Shown: positions 1-6,663 of the stretch, piece by piece
How the letters are laid out: every line of letters begins with the position of its first letter
How positions within the stretch are numbered: the first letter of the stretch is position 1
Assembly (NCBI GenBank): GCA_964636675.1
Contig: CAZWUO010000127.1
Coordinates: 1 to 11,033, forward strand
Direction: 5' to 3'
Length of the DNA: 11,033 nucleotides
From: JALUUH01 sp964636675
Lineage (GTDB): Bacteria > Pseudomonadota > Gammaproteobacteria > S012-40
Position numbers and translations under genes: made by a program
Notes under the pieces: generated by a model
Told to the model about the DNA's origin: nothing
Seen by the model: only the letters and a program-made list of their open reading frames with translations
Database searches by the model: none

Positions 1-59
<59 letters not shown>

Positions 60-90
60 AGGATGTAAAAAAGTGTTTTTCTTGAAAATT

Positions 91-99
91 ATTATAACA
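91..99 (-). promoter_or_regulatory. Extended -10 promoter for the tRNA gene
   Basis: On the minus strand the sequence TGTTATAAT forms a TGn extended -10 joined to a perfect TATAAT. It lies about 32 bases upstream of the tRNA 5' end, which would give a short leader for RNase P to remove. No good -35 is visible 16-18 bases further up, as is usual for extended -10 promoters. The 67-base gap after rpoD has only a weak 5-bp hairpin (107-122) with no T-tract, so read-through from rpoD is also possible. Confidence 0.6.
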
Positions 100-126
100 T
101 CTCAAGCAAGAGAGCGTTCTTGTGCT

Positions 127-1932
127 TTAAGACGATGGACCATTTCCGCCCTCTAAAAAACTACGTAGCTGTTCAGAGCGCGAAGGATGGCGCAGTTTAC
201 GCAAAGCTTTTGCTTCTATTTGACGTATGCGTTCACGCGTCACATCAAATTGTTTGCCAACTTCTTCGAGCGTGTGATCCGTATTCATGTCAATGCCAAA
301 ACGCATGCGTAATACTTTGGCCTCTCTGGCGGTTAAGCCTTCTAAAACACGCACTGTCGATTCGCGTAAGCCTTCAAATGTGGCTGAGTCGCTAGGCGCG
401 AGCAGCCCTTGATCTTCAATGAAGTCACCAAGATGTGAGTCTTCGTCGTCGCCAATAGGGGTTTCCATTGATATAGGTTCTTTGGCAATTTTTAAAACTT
501 TGCGCACTTTATCTTCGGGCATTTCCATGCGTTCAGATAATTCTTCTGGTGTTGCTTCGCGTCCCATCTCTTGCAGCATGGTGCGTGATACGCGGTTCAG
601 TTTGTTAATCGTTTCTATCATGTGAACCGGTATTCGAATCGTTCTGGCTTGGTCGGCAATAGACCGGGTGATGGCTTGGCGTATCCACCAGGTTGCGTAA
701 GTAGAAAATTTATAGCCACGACGATATTCAAATTTATCGACGGCCTTCATTAGGCCGATATTGCCTTCCTGAATTAAATCGAGGAACTGCAAGCCACGGT
801 TGGTATATTTTTTTGCGATCGCAATCACCAGACGTAAATTGGCTTCGACCATTTCTTTTTTTGCACGTCGTGCTTTGGCTTCGCCGATAGACATTTTACG
901 ATTAATGTCTTTTAACATGAAAATAGGCAGGTCAGTTTCCATTTCAATATGTGCCAGTTTCATTTGCGAGCGACGGGCATCATCTGCTTGAGCTTCAATG
1001 GAAGCAGAGTATGGTTTTTTGGCTTTGATGAGGTCATCAATCCAACTTGGGTTGGTTTCATTGTTTATAAACGAAGCGATAAACTCTTTCTTTGGCATTT
1101 TTGCATTTTTGATGCAGATATCCATGAGTTTCTTTTCTTCTTGCCTTACGAGGCTAACGATATTTCGAACATCTAGGAGTATCCGGGCAGTAAAGCGTGG
1201 GTTTAGTTTAAACTCCAAAAACACAGCAGAAAGCTCTGCAGCAAGCAATTGGGTTTTTTTATGTCTATACCCGTGTTTTTCTATGGCTGCGCGATATTTG
1301 TCGTTGACTAAAGTTGTTCTTTCGACCAGTGCCTTTGCCTCTTCTGGATCAGGGCCGGTGTCAACTTCTTCTTCATCATCCGCTCTTGGAGGTGCGGGTG
1401 TGGGAATGGCATCTTGATCTTCATTAGGATCGACAAAGCCGGTGATTAAGTCAGTTAAGCGCAAGTCTTCTTCAATGATGCGCGTGTAGACACTTAGAAA
1501 GCTTGCAATTGTTTTGGGATATGCGGACAAGCCTGATACGACTTGGCGCAAGCCTTCCTCGATTCTTTTTGCGAGGGCGATTTCACCTTGTCGCGTAAGA
1601 AGCTCAACGGTTCCCATTTCGCGCATATACATGCGTACTGGATCCGTGGTTCGACCAAAGTCAGTATCGACAGAAACTAAGGCGGCGGTGGCTTCTTCAA
1701 CAGCGTCTTCATCAGTAACCGCGTTGTCAGACATTAACAAGGAGTCGGTATCTGGCGCGACTTCATGCACAGGAATGCCCATGTCGTTGATCATGGTTAT
1801 GATGTCTTCGATTTGATCCGCTTCTACGATTTCATCCGGTAGGTGATCATTGACTTCGCGATAGGTGAGGTATCCTTGCTCTTTTCCTTTTATGATCAAT
1901 AACTTGATTTGGGATTGCTGCTGGGAATTCAT
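127..1932 (-). CDS. rpoD: RNA polymerase housekeeping sigma factor RpoD (sigma-70)
   Basis: The 601-residue protein is close in length to E. coli RpoD (613) and matches it along its whole length. Region 1.1 covers about residues 1-80 (GKEQGYLTY, VNDHLPDEIV). Region 1.2 contains GRTTDPVRMYMREMGTVELL at 93-112. The variable non-conserved region, about 126-340, includes an acidic stretch near 185-200. Region 2 contains NLRLVIAIAKKYTNRGLQF and the -10-recognition helix YATWWIRQAITR (about 365-423). Region 4 has the helix-turn-helix TLEEVGKQFDVTRERIRQIE (554-573). The C-terminus carries a few extra residues (EGGNGPSS). It directs core polymerase to housekeeping promoters. It is the last gene of the rpsU-yqeY-dnaG-rpoD block, 153 bases after dnaG. 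The SD candidate GAGG sits unusually far (13 bases) from the ATG, but no better start exists. Confidence 0.98.
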   Translation of the reverse strand: MNSQQQSQIKLLIIKGKEQGYLTYREVNDHLPDEIVEADQIEDIITMINDMGIPVHEVAPDTDSLLMSDNAVTDEDAVEEATAALVSVDTDFGRTTDPVRMYMREMGTVELLTRQGEIALAKRIEEGLRQVVSGLSAYPKTIASFLSVYTRIIEEDLRLTDLITGFVDPNEDQDAIPTPAPPRADDEEEVDTGPDPEEAKALVERTTLVNDKYRAAIEKHGYRHKKTQLLAAELSAVFLEFKLNPRFTARILLDVRNIVSLVRQEEKKLMDICIKNAKMPKKEFIASFINNETNPSWIDDLIKAKKPYSASIEAQADDARRSQMKLAHIEMETDLPIFMLKDINRKMSIGEAKARRAKKEMVEANLRLVIAIAKKYTNRGLQFLDLIQEGNIGLMKAVDKFEYRRGYKFSTYATWWIRQAITRSIADQARTIRIPVHMIETINKLNRVSRTMLQEMGREATPEELSERMEMPEDKVRKVLKIAKEPISMETPIGDDEDSHLGDFIEDQGLLAPSDSATFEGLRESTVRVLEGLTAREAKVLRMRFGIDMNTDHTLEEVGKQFDVTRERIRQIEAKALRKLRHPSRSEQLRSFLEGGNGPSS

Positions 1933-2085
1933 ACCTACAAAAAGACCTCAGATTAATTACGATTGTAAGAGAAAAAATAGCCGTGCAGCATACATGAATT
2001 CATCGCTTTATGCTATTCAATGTACGCCTTAGTCGGTTTAAATTTTAGTTTTAAAGCGCCAATGTATTTTTTGCAACTGCTCGTT

Positions 2086-3897
2086 TTAGCTATTTTTTTG
2101 CAGCAGTAACGTGTTTAATTGGTTTTTTTCATCGCTGGTGAGTAACCTGCGTCCTGACTGCGCGAGTAAATATTCAATTTTTTGTTCAATTGTTTGCTTT
2201 TCTAGCCGTTCAAGGGCGTGCTTAAACTGGAGCGCGAGTTCGTCGCCTTGTATATAAAGCTCTTTGCTTGCAAGAGCAGCAAGATACTCTCCTTCCGGGG
2301 TGTGTCTCCAATGTTCAATAATAGCCGGCATAGTTATATGCGGGCGCATTGCTAGAAACTCAACCAAGGTTTGCATTATTTTGACGCCAGGTAACGACAG
2401 GTTGCTGAATTTGTTGATATCATCAATCGTAGTGGCGAGTGCAGGCATGTGTAATAAGGCTTCTATGATAAAGCTAATCAGTGACGGAATTCGTTCTAGT
2501 GTTCTGCTAACTTTAGCAAGTTTTTGCGGGGCTTCAAGGGAAACGCGATTGTTTTTTTGTGGTCGTTGAAACAAGTCTCGCGCATCCAGGGCCACTAACT
2601 CAGACAATCTATTGATAAGAAGGTTTTGGTAAGGTTTTCCAGGTATTTTCTCAATATAGGGTCGAGTTATTTCAACAAGTTTGGCGCGCCCATCAATTGA
2701 TTTAAGATTGGCTTGCTTGCTGAGAGTTTGTAACAGGAATTCTGATAAGCTCTGGGCTTCGCTATGGCGTTGAATAAATGCATTTTTGCCCTCTTTTTTA
2801 ATCATCGAGTCTGGGTCTTCGCCGTCGGGTAAGAACATAAAATAAAACTCAGTGCTTCCATCAAGTAATGGCAAGCTGGTTTCTAGGGCTTTCCACGCCG
2901 CTTGTCTGCCTGCCCTGTCGCCATCAAAGCAGAAAATGATGCGTTTGCTGGTTTTTGTGAGTTCAACGATATGCTCTTTAGTGGCCGCAGTACCTAAGGT
3001 TGCCACCGAATACGGGATTCCGTGCTGGGCAAGTGAGATGACATCCATATATCCTTCAACAACTAATAGCTGGGGTATATCTCTGAGTGTTTTTCTTGCC
3101 TGATAAAGGCCATAGAGTTCGTGGCCTTTGTGAAATAGTTCGGTTTCGGGGGAGTTAAGATATTTAGGTGTGCCATCATCGAGTGTTCGCCCGCCAAAAC
3201 CAATGATTTTGCCGCGCTTATTGCGAATAGGGAACATGATGCGCTCCCTAAAGCGATCATAAGTTGTACCGTTGTCTTTACGGATTAATAGGCCGGCTTG
3301 CAGTAGATGCTCTTCGTTAGCGGGTTTGTTGTCCAAATCTTTTTTACCCAGGCTTTTGTTATCCACGTCTTTGTTATTCAAGCTTTTGCTGAGATTATGC
3401 CAGCCTTCGGGTGAATAGCCGATTTCAAAAATTTTGGCTGTTTCGCCAGAAATTCCGCGGTTTTGCAAGTAGTCAATCGCGAGGTTTTTCTGTGCGTGGG
3501 TTTTTAATTGCTGACAGTAGTAATGGCTCGCTTGTTCAAGTAGTTCAAATAAATCGCGGGTTATTTGTTGTTTTTTTGAATTTCTGCTAAATGGCTCATT
3601 TGTGGGTACTTCTTGGCCGGTAAGGTTTGCGAGTTCGTGAACCGCTTCGACAAAACTGAGTCGTTCATAGTCCATTAGAAAACCAAGGGCTGTTCCATGC
3701 GCGCCGCAGCCAAAACAATGATAAAACTGTTTACTAGGACTGACGGTAAAAGAGGGTGTTTTTTCGTTATGAAATGGGCAGCAGGCTTTATATTCATGCC
3801 CAGCTTTTTTTAGCGGAACTCGATTGTCTATAATGTCTACAATATCAATGCGAGTGACTAAGTTATCGATAAAGTCTTGTGGGATCTTTCCACTCAT
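2086..3897 (-). CDS. dnaG: DNA primase DnaG
   Basis: This 603-residue primase makes RNA primers at the replication fork, recruited by the DnaB helicase. The N-terminal zinc-binding domain shows C40, H43, C61 and C64 at the same positions as E. coli. The RNA polymerase core follows, with RFRERIMFPI near 215-224. The TOPRIM motifs are VVEGYMDV (E281), FDGDRAG (D325, D327) and LPDGEDPDS (358-364). The C-terminal 150 or so residues form the divergent helicase-binding domain. The TOPRIM residues are shifted by 16 from E. coli numbering because of an inserted segment that contains a 10-residue tandem repeat (residues 171-190). The SD AAGGTG lies 4 bases before the ATG. The gene follows the yqeY-like gene after a 178-base gap that has its own -10-like element, so expression may be adjusted separately from rpsU. 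Confidence 0.98.
   Translation of the reverse strand: MSGKIPQDFIDNLVTRIDIVDIIDNRVPLKKAGHEYKACCPFHNEKTPSFTVSPSKQFYHCFGCGAHGTALGFLMDYERLSFVEAVHELANLTGQEVPTNEPFSRNSKKQQITRDLFELLEQASHYYCQQLKTHAQKNLAIDYLQNRGISGETAKIFEIGYSPEGWHNLSKSLNNKDVDNKSLGKKDLDNKPANEEHLLQAGLLIRKDNGTTYDRFRERIMFPIRNKRGKIIGFGGRTLDDGTPKYLNSPETELFHKGHELYGLYQARKTLRDIPQLLVVEGYMDVISLAQHGIPYSVATLGTAATKEHIVELTKTSKRIIFCFDGDRAGRQAAWKALETSLPLLDGSTEFYFMFLPDGEDPDSMIKKEGKNAFIQRHSEAQSLSEFLLQTLSKQANLKSIDGRAKLVEITRPYIEKIPGKPYQNLLINRLSELVALDARDLFQRPQKNNRVSLEAPQKLAKVSRTLERIPSLISFIIEALLHMPALATTIDDINKFSNLSLPGVKIMQTLVEFLAMRPHITMPAIIEHWRHTPEGEYLAALASKELYIQGDELALQFKHALERLEKQTIEQKIEYLLAQSGRRLLTSDEKNQLNTLLLQKNS
3328..3387 (-). repeat. Two 30-bp tandem units inside dnaG encoding a 10-residue repeat
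   Basis: On the minus strand, unit 1 (3358-3387) encodes KSLNNKDVDN and unit 2 (3328-3357) encodes KSLGKKDLDN. They are adjacent, in frame and identical at 23 of 30 bases, and a further KP start follows. They occupy DnaG residues 171-190, between the zinc domain and the RNA polymerase core motifs, where E. coli DnaG has a much shorter segment. The divergence between copies suggests an old duplication that has been tolerated. The segment is charged and polar, so a flexible surface loop is likely. Confidence 0.85.
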
Positions 3898-3920
3898 TCA
3901 TCACCTTGATTTTGAGCTTT

Positions 3921-3953
3921 CTGAGTAATGAGCAATTATAACTAACTGAGTAA
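3921..3953 (-). promoter_or_regulatory. Candidate internal promoter upstream of dnaG with flanking direct repeats
   Basis: A perfect TATAAT on the minus strand (plus-strand 3935-3940) sits 38 bases before the dnaG ATG and is bracketed by two copies of TTACTCAG (plus-strand CTGAGTAA at 3921-3928 and 3946-3953). No convincing -35 hexamer is visible, so a promoter is only suggested. In E. coli the rpsU-dnaG junction holds a terminator and RNA processing site that limits primase levels. This 178-base gap could play a comparable role, but no clear terminator is seen in it. Confidence 0.35.
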
Positions 3954-4075
3954 GGCGCGAGCTGACGATATTAATAATCGATACTGAATAGCTGATGGAA
4001 CGCAAAACTCCGTTGGCTTGGGGTAATGCAGTGCGCATCGGAGCGCAACGTAAGGGCTAATCCACAAGCCTGTTA

Positions 4076-4522
4076 TTATGCAGAAAGTGCCTTTTTTACC
4101 ATCGTGCTTACCGCACTCATATCGGCTCGCCCCGCCGTCTTGGCTTGCAATATGCCCATTAGCTTACCCATGTCTTTCATGCTGGATGCACCGGTTTGGG
4201 CAATGGCTTCGAGGACTATTCTTTGCACTTCCTCTGCGCCAAGCTGTTCGGGTAAAAAAACCCGAATAATCTCAATCTCAGTTTTTTCAACGGTCGCGAG
4301 ATCTTCGCGATTTGCAGCTTCGTACTGCGCAATTGATTCGCGGCGTTGTTTTAGCATCTTATTCAGTACGGCAAGTACCTGCTCATCGTTCAATTCAATG
4401 CGTTCGTCGACTTCTCGCTGCTTTATCGCGGCGGTAATGAGCCGTAAGACGCCCAAGCGTGCTTTCTCGCGTGCACGCATGGCGTCTTTTACTGCGTCTT
4501 GAATCCGTGTTTTCAGGCTCAC
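4076..4522 (-). CDS. yqeY: YqeY-family (GatB/YqeY domain) protein
   Basis: The 148-residue protein is a full-length member of the YqeY family. It starts MSLKTRIQDAVKDAMRAREK and contains the family blocks RLGVLRLITAAIKQREVDER, FLPEQLGAEEV and TGASSMKDMGKLMGIL, followed by a C-terminal AGRADMSAVSTMVKKAL. This domain is related to the tail domain of the GatB subunit of tRNA-dependent amidotransferase, which contacts tRNA. The function of the free-standing protein is not established. It is all-helical, probably cytosolic, and has no signal peptide or membrane segment. The start is GTG (4520-4522), chosen because family members begin with exactly this N-terminus; the SD (AGG) is weak and about 12 bases away. 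It lies 40 bases after rpsU, and this placement between rpsU and dnaG is common in non-enteric gammaproteobacteria. Confidence 0.95.
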   Translation of the reverse strand: MSLKTRIQDAVKDAMRAREKARLGVLRLITAAIKQREVDERIELNDEQVLAVLNKMLKQRRESIAQYEAANREDLATVEKTEIEIIRVFLPEQLGAEEVQRIVLEAIAQTGASSMKDMGKLMGILQAKTAGRADMSAVSTMVKKALSA

Positions 4523-4562
4523 TGTTTTAAAATACCTAAGATTTGAAAATACTTAAGACTGG

Positions 4563-4814
4563 TTAAGCGTCGTCACGAATAAATGGGCCGCGATTTCGGG
4601 CTTTTCCACGATCACGCATACTCAACTCTCTGGAGCTTTTCTTTAGTTGTCGCTTAACGGCAGCGGCTTGTTTGCGTTTACGAACTTGGGTGGGTTTTTC
4701 ATAAAATTCACGGCGACGAACTTCTGATAAAACACCGGCTTTTTCACAAGAGCGCTTGAAACGACGAAGTGCAATGTCGAAAGGCTCGTTTTCTCTAATT
4801 TTTACAAATGGCAT
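4563..4814 (-). CDS. rpsU: Small-subunit ribosomal protein bS21
   Basis: The N-terminal half is nearly identical to E. coli S21: MPFVKIRENEPFDIALRRF, then KRSCEKAGVLSEVRRREFYE. S21 binds near the 3' end of 16S rRNA on the 30S platform and helps translation initiation. The protein is strongly basic. At 83 residues it is longer than E. coli S21 (71). The extra length is a divergent C-terminal tail ending GKARNRGPFIRDDA, which finishes with acidic residues, unusual for this protein. The SD AAGGAG (4826-4831) is 11 bases upstream of the ATG. It is the first gene of the leftward operon and is transcribed from a promoter at 4858-4885. Confidence 0.97.
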   Translation of the reverse strand: MPFVKIRENEPFDIALRRFKRSCEKAGVLSEVRRREFYEKPTQVRKRKQAAAVKRQLKKSSRELSMRDRGKARNRGPFIRDDA

Positions 4815-4857
4815 GCCCTAATTCACTCCTTTTTAGTGTAAGGACTTAAAACAATAT

Positions 4858-4885
4858 ATTATAGCAGAGCCGCTTAAAGTTTGAA
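4858..4885 (-). promoter_or_regulatory. Sigma-70 promoter of the rpsU-dnaG-rpoD operon
   Basis: On the minus strand the -35 is TTCAAA (4880-4885, four of six consensus bases), then a 16-base spacer that ends in the TG of an extended -10, then a perfect TATAAT (4858-4863). The expected transcript start is near 4851, giving a leader of about 36 bases before the rpsU ATG. No CTGT-N8-ACAG LexA box is present here, unlike the E. coli rpsU promoter region. Confidence 0.75.
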
Positions 4886-4988
4886 CGCTATGCGGAGAAC
4901 GGCGGATTTTACCCGCTAAGTGCGGTTTGCGCAAATCCTTATTAGCAACCCCACTTGTTTTTGGATGAATATGTTTTGAGGTTAGCGG

Positions 4989-6032
4989 ATGAGAGTGTTA
5001 GGAATTGAGACATCTTGTGATGAGACTGGGGTTGCTATCTACGATTCTAGCAACGGATATGGCCAAGATGGTTTATTAGGGCATGCCTTGTATAGTCAGG
5101 TTGAGCTCCATGCTGAGTACGGAGGAGTTGTGCCGGAGTTGGCGTCGCGTGATCATATTCAAAAAACCATTCCATTGGTACGAGAATTAATGAAAAATTC
5201 GGCTGTAGAGGCAAGTTCTCTGGAGGGTGTTGCATACACCGCTGGCCCTGGTTTGGCGGGAGCCTTATTGGTCGGGGCGTCTATTGGTCGTGCTTTGGCT
5301 TGGGGATGGGGTATACCTGCAGTGGCGATCCATCATATGGAAGGACATTTACTGGCTCCGCTTATCGATGATCCAGATATTGAGTTCCCTTTTGTTGCAT
5401 TATTGGTTTCCGGTGGGCATACCCAGTTGATCTATGTTAAAGCAGTCGGTGATTATACCTTATTAGGTGAATCCTTAGACGATGCGGCCGGAGAAGCTTT
5501 TGATAAAACGGCTAAGTTAATGGGTTTAGCTTATCCGGGGGGGCCAAACATCGCGTTATTGGCTGAGCAGGGTTGCTTGGGAGCCTATCAGTTTCCGCGA
5601 CCTATGGTGGATAGGCCAGGCTTGGACTTCAGTTTTAGTGGTTTAAAAACGTTTGCGGTTAATACGTTTAATTCCTCGACAAAAGATATTCAGGTGAAAG
5701 CCAATATTGCGCTTGCTTTTGAAGAAGCCGTCATCGATACCTTGGCGATAAAATGCAAGCGTGCGTTGCTGCAAGTTGATTGCATTAGGTTAGTGGTAGC
5801 GGGAGGTGTAAGCGCAAACAAAAAGTTGCGTTTGCGCTTACACGAATTGGTTCATCGTTTGGGTTGTAAAGTACATTTTCCACGTCCGGAATTTTGTACT
5901 GATAATGGAGCGATGATTGCTTATGCTGGGAGCTTGCGCTTAACCGCAGGAGAAGCTCAGGATCTGGGGTTTAAAGTTAATCCGCGTTGGCCTTTGGCAT
6001 CATTAACAGTGCCTGCTCGGGCGCGCACATAG
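4989..6032 (+). CDS. tsaD: tRNA N6-threonylcarbamoyladenosine transferase subunit TsaD
   Basis: The 347-residue protein belongs to the Kae1/TsaD family (E. coli 337). It transfers the threonylcarbamoyl group from TC-AMP to A37 of ANN-decoding tRNAs, working with TsaB and TsaE. The ASKHA nucleotide-fold start MRVLGIETSCDETGVAIYD is intact. The metal-binding HxxxH is H116-MEG-H120, SGGHTQLIYV is at 141-150, and the third metal ligand is in TDNGAMIAYAG (D305). The start ATG has SD GAGG (4978-4981) with 7 bases of spacing. The gene diverges from rpsU with a 174-base shared upstream region, the classical arrangement in this class. Its promoter is not obvious. A perfect 14-bp inverted repeat lies in the coding sequence at 5806-5843. 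Confidence 0.98.
   Translation: MRVLGIETSCDETGVAIYDSSNGYGQDGLLGHALYSQVELHAEYGGVVPELASRDHIQKTIPLVRELMKNSAVEASSLEGVAYTAGPGLAGALLVGASIGRALAWGWGIPAVAIHHMEGHLLAPLIDDPDIEFPFVALLVSGGHTQLIYVKAVGDYTLLGESLDDAAGEAFDKTAKLMGLAYPGGPNIALLAEQGCLGAYQFPRPMVDRPGLDFSFSGLKTFAVNTFNSSTKDIQVKANIALAFEEAVIDTLAIKCKRALLQVDCIRLVVAGGVSANKKLRLRLHELVHRLGCKVHFPRPEFCTDNGAMIAYAGSLRLTAGEAQDLGFKVNPRWPLASLTVPARART
5806..5843. repeat. Perfect 14-bp inverted repeat with 10-base loop inside tsaD
   Basis: Left arm GTGTAAGCGCAAAC (5806-5819) and right arm GTTTGCGCTTACAC (5830-5843) are exact reverse complements around AAAAAGTTGC. It encodes the conserved GGVSANKKLRLRLHE segment of TsaD, so the amino acids are constrained while the codons were free to vary. 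No T-tract follows on either strand, which argues against a simple terminator. Confidence 0.8.
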
Positions 6033-6062
6033 TCCGAGGCTTGCTAAGCTTAAAAGAGTTAC

Positions 6063-6200
6063 TTAGAAGTCTTTAACTTTAGCTTTTATCGCTGGTTTAG
6101 CGTGCTTGTTTTGTAGGTGTGCAGCAATAACGCCGCCTAATACTGCGCCAACCAGGAAAGAGATTACGATTGCTTCTATTAGTGTGTATATCATTTCCAT
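6063..6200 (-). CDS. 45-residue single-pass membrane protein of unknown function
   Basis: From the ATG at 6198-6200 the product starts MEMIYTLIEAIVISFL. It has one hydrophobic helix at about residues 7-28 with a small-residue face (VGAVLGGVIAA), then a basic tail rich in Lys and His (HLQNKHAKPAIKAKVKDF). This predicts an inner-membrane protein with the positive C-terminus in the cytoplasm. The start was chosen because an SD-like AGGGGA (6207-6212) lies 6 bases upstream; the frame also runs back to a TTG at 6257, but that has no SD and would translate through a hairpin. It is convergent with tsaD, 30 bases away. I do not recognise the family. The hydrophobic segment and SD support a real gene, but it could still be spurious. 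Confidence 0.6.
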   Translation of the reverse strand: MEMIYTLIEAIVISFLVGAVLGGVIAAHLQNKHAKPAIKAKVKDF

Positions 6201-6229
6201 CTGAGATCCCCTAAGTAATAAGTGAGAAG

Positions 6230-6258
6230 ATTGTTGCTGAAACGATTTCAGTAACAAT
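6230..6258 (-). promoter_or_regulatory. Leader hairpin upstream of the small membrane protein
   Basis: Two 13-base arms (6230-6242 and 6246-6258) pair with one mismatch around a 3-base loop. It lies 18 bases upstream of the SD of the small gene on the minus strand. A second hairpin with CCTAC/GTAGG arms occurs just above it (6273-6290). No T-tract follows, so it looks more like a structured 5' leader than a terminator. Confidence 0.45.
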
Positions 6259-6492
6259 GGTCGTTCCTACTACCTACTTCGGCTTGTAGGAAATAAACTT
6301 TATGTTCAGGATTTAGATGGAGCAGATAGTATGCCATCGTTTTTAGTTTCGCTTAAAGTATGCGTGGCAAGGAAATAAAGTACGTTCTATCAACAGTATA
6401 TGGTCGGTAGAAATGATAGCTTAAAGTTGTTATTGCGGTTTTCTGAGTTACTTAACGACGACTTTTTTTTGACAGGGTGGCTGGAGGGGTTC

Positions 6493-6530
6493 TTAATTGA
6501 GAACACGCCTTAGGGCGTGTCGTCAATTAA
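6493..6530. repeat. 38-bp palindrome with abutting terminal-inverted-repeat-like arms
   Basis: Two 17-base arms flank the tetranucleotide TTAG. Read outward from the centre they are GGCGTGTCGTCAATTAA (right) and GGCGTGTTCTCAATTAA (left), which differ at only two bases. There is no T-tract on either side. The arms look like insertion-sequence ends placed head to head around a YTAR-type target, but the resemblance is from general pattern only. Confidence 0.6.
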
Positions 6531-6572
6531 TATGATCGTGCAGTGAAGTCTAATTTAAGTGAAAGCGCTGAA

Positions 6573-6619
6573 AAAAGTGTAAATACAAATATCGAGTCAG
6601 TTATTACGCGGACTCGATA
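6573..6619 (-). terminator. Probable Rho-independent terminator of the SRAP-glgB-pgi cluster
   Basis: On the minus strand, 45 bases after the pgi stop, a perfect 9-bp stem (TATCGAGTC/GACTCGATA, plus-strand arms 6590-6598 and 6611-6619) is followed at once by TTTGTATTT and later a run of six T. The 12-base loop is large and the T-tract imperfect, so efficiency may be moderate. A competing hairpin uses the 6613-6619 arm with 6623-6629. Confidence 0.5.
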
Positions 6620-6663
6620 CGATATCGAGCCATGTGTTGGGGCGTGAAGCGTTAAACCTTACG

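Larger units (their letters stand above)
6258..6663. other. Gene-free stretch rich in inverted repeats
   Basis: I see no convincing gene in these 406 bases; the open frames are very short. The stretch holds a consensus-like plus-strand promoter pattern (TTGACA at 6469-6474, 17 bases, CTTAAT at 6492-6497), a 38-base imperfect palindrome (6493-6530), and three alternating arms of a TATCGAG motif (6590-6629) downstream of pgi. It could hold a small RNA or the remnant of a small mobile element. Confidence 0.5.

Noticed and set aside
107..122. Hairpin after rpoD as a possible terminator
   Set aside because: The stem is only 5 bp and is followed by a mixed sequence carrying the tRNA promoter, not a T-tract.
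998..1417. 139-codon open frame on the plus strand
   Set aside because: It is antisense to rpoD, has no recognisable motif and no SD, and is explained by the codon pattern of the real gene.
4026..4502. 158-codon open frame on the plus strand
   Set aside because: It lies almost wholly antisense to the yqeY-like gene, whose protein is clearly family-matching; the plus-strand product is Ser/Ala-rich shadow sequence.
4902..4917. GCGG/CCGC hairpin between rpsU and tsaD as a terminator or riboswitch
   Set aside because: It is a 4-bp stem between divergent promoters with no T-tract, and no riboswitch core is visible.
4918..4926. AAGTGCGGT, identical to the Pasteurellaceae DNA uptake signal core
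   Set aside because: Only one copy was noticed, the flanking AT-rich tracts of a true uptake signal are missing, and one 9-mer in 11 kb is within chance.
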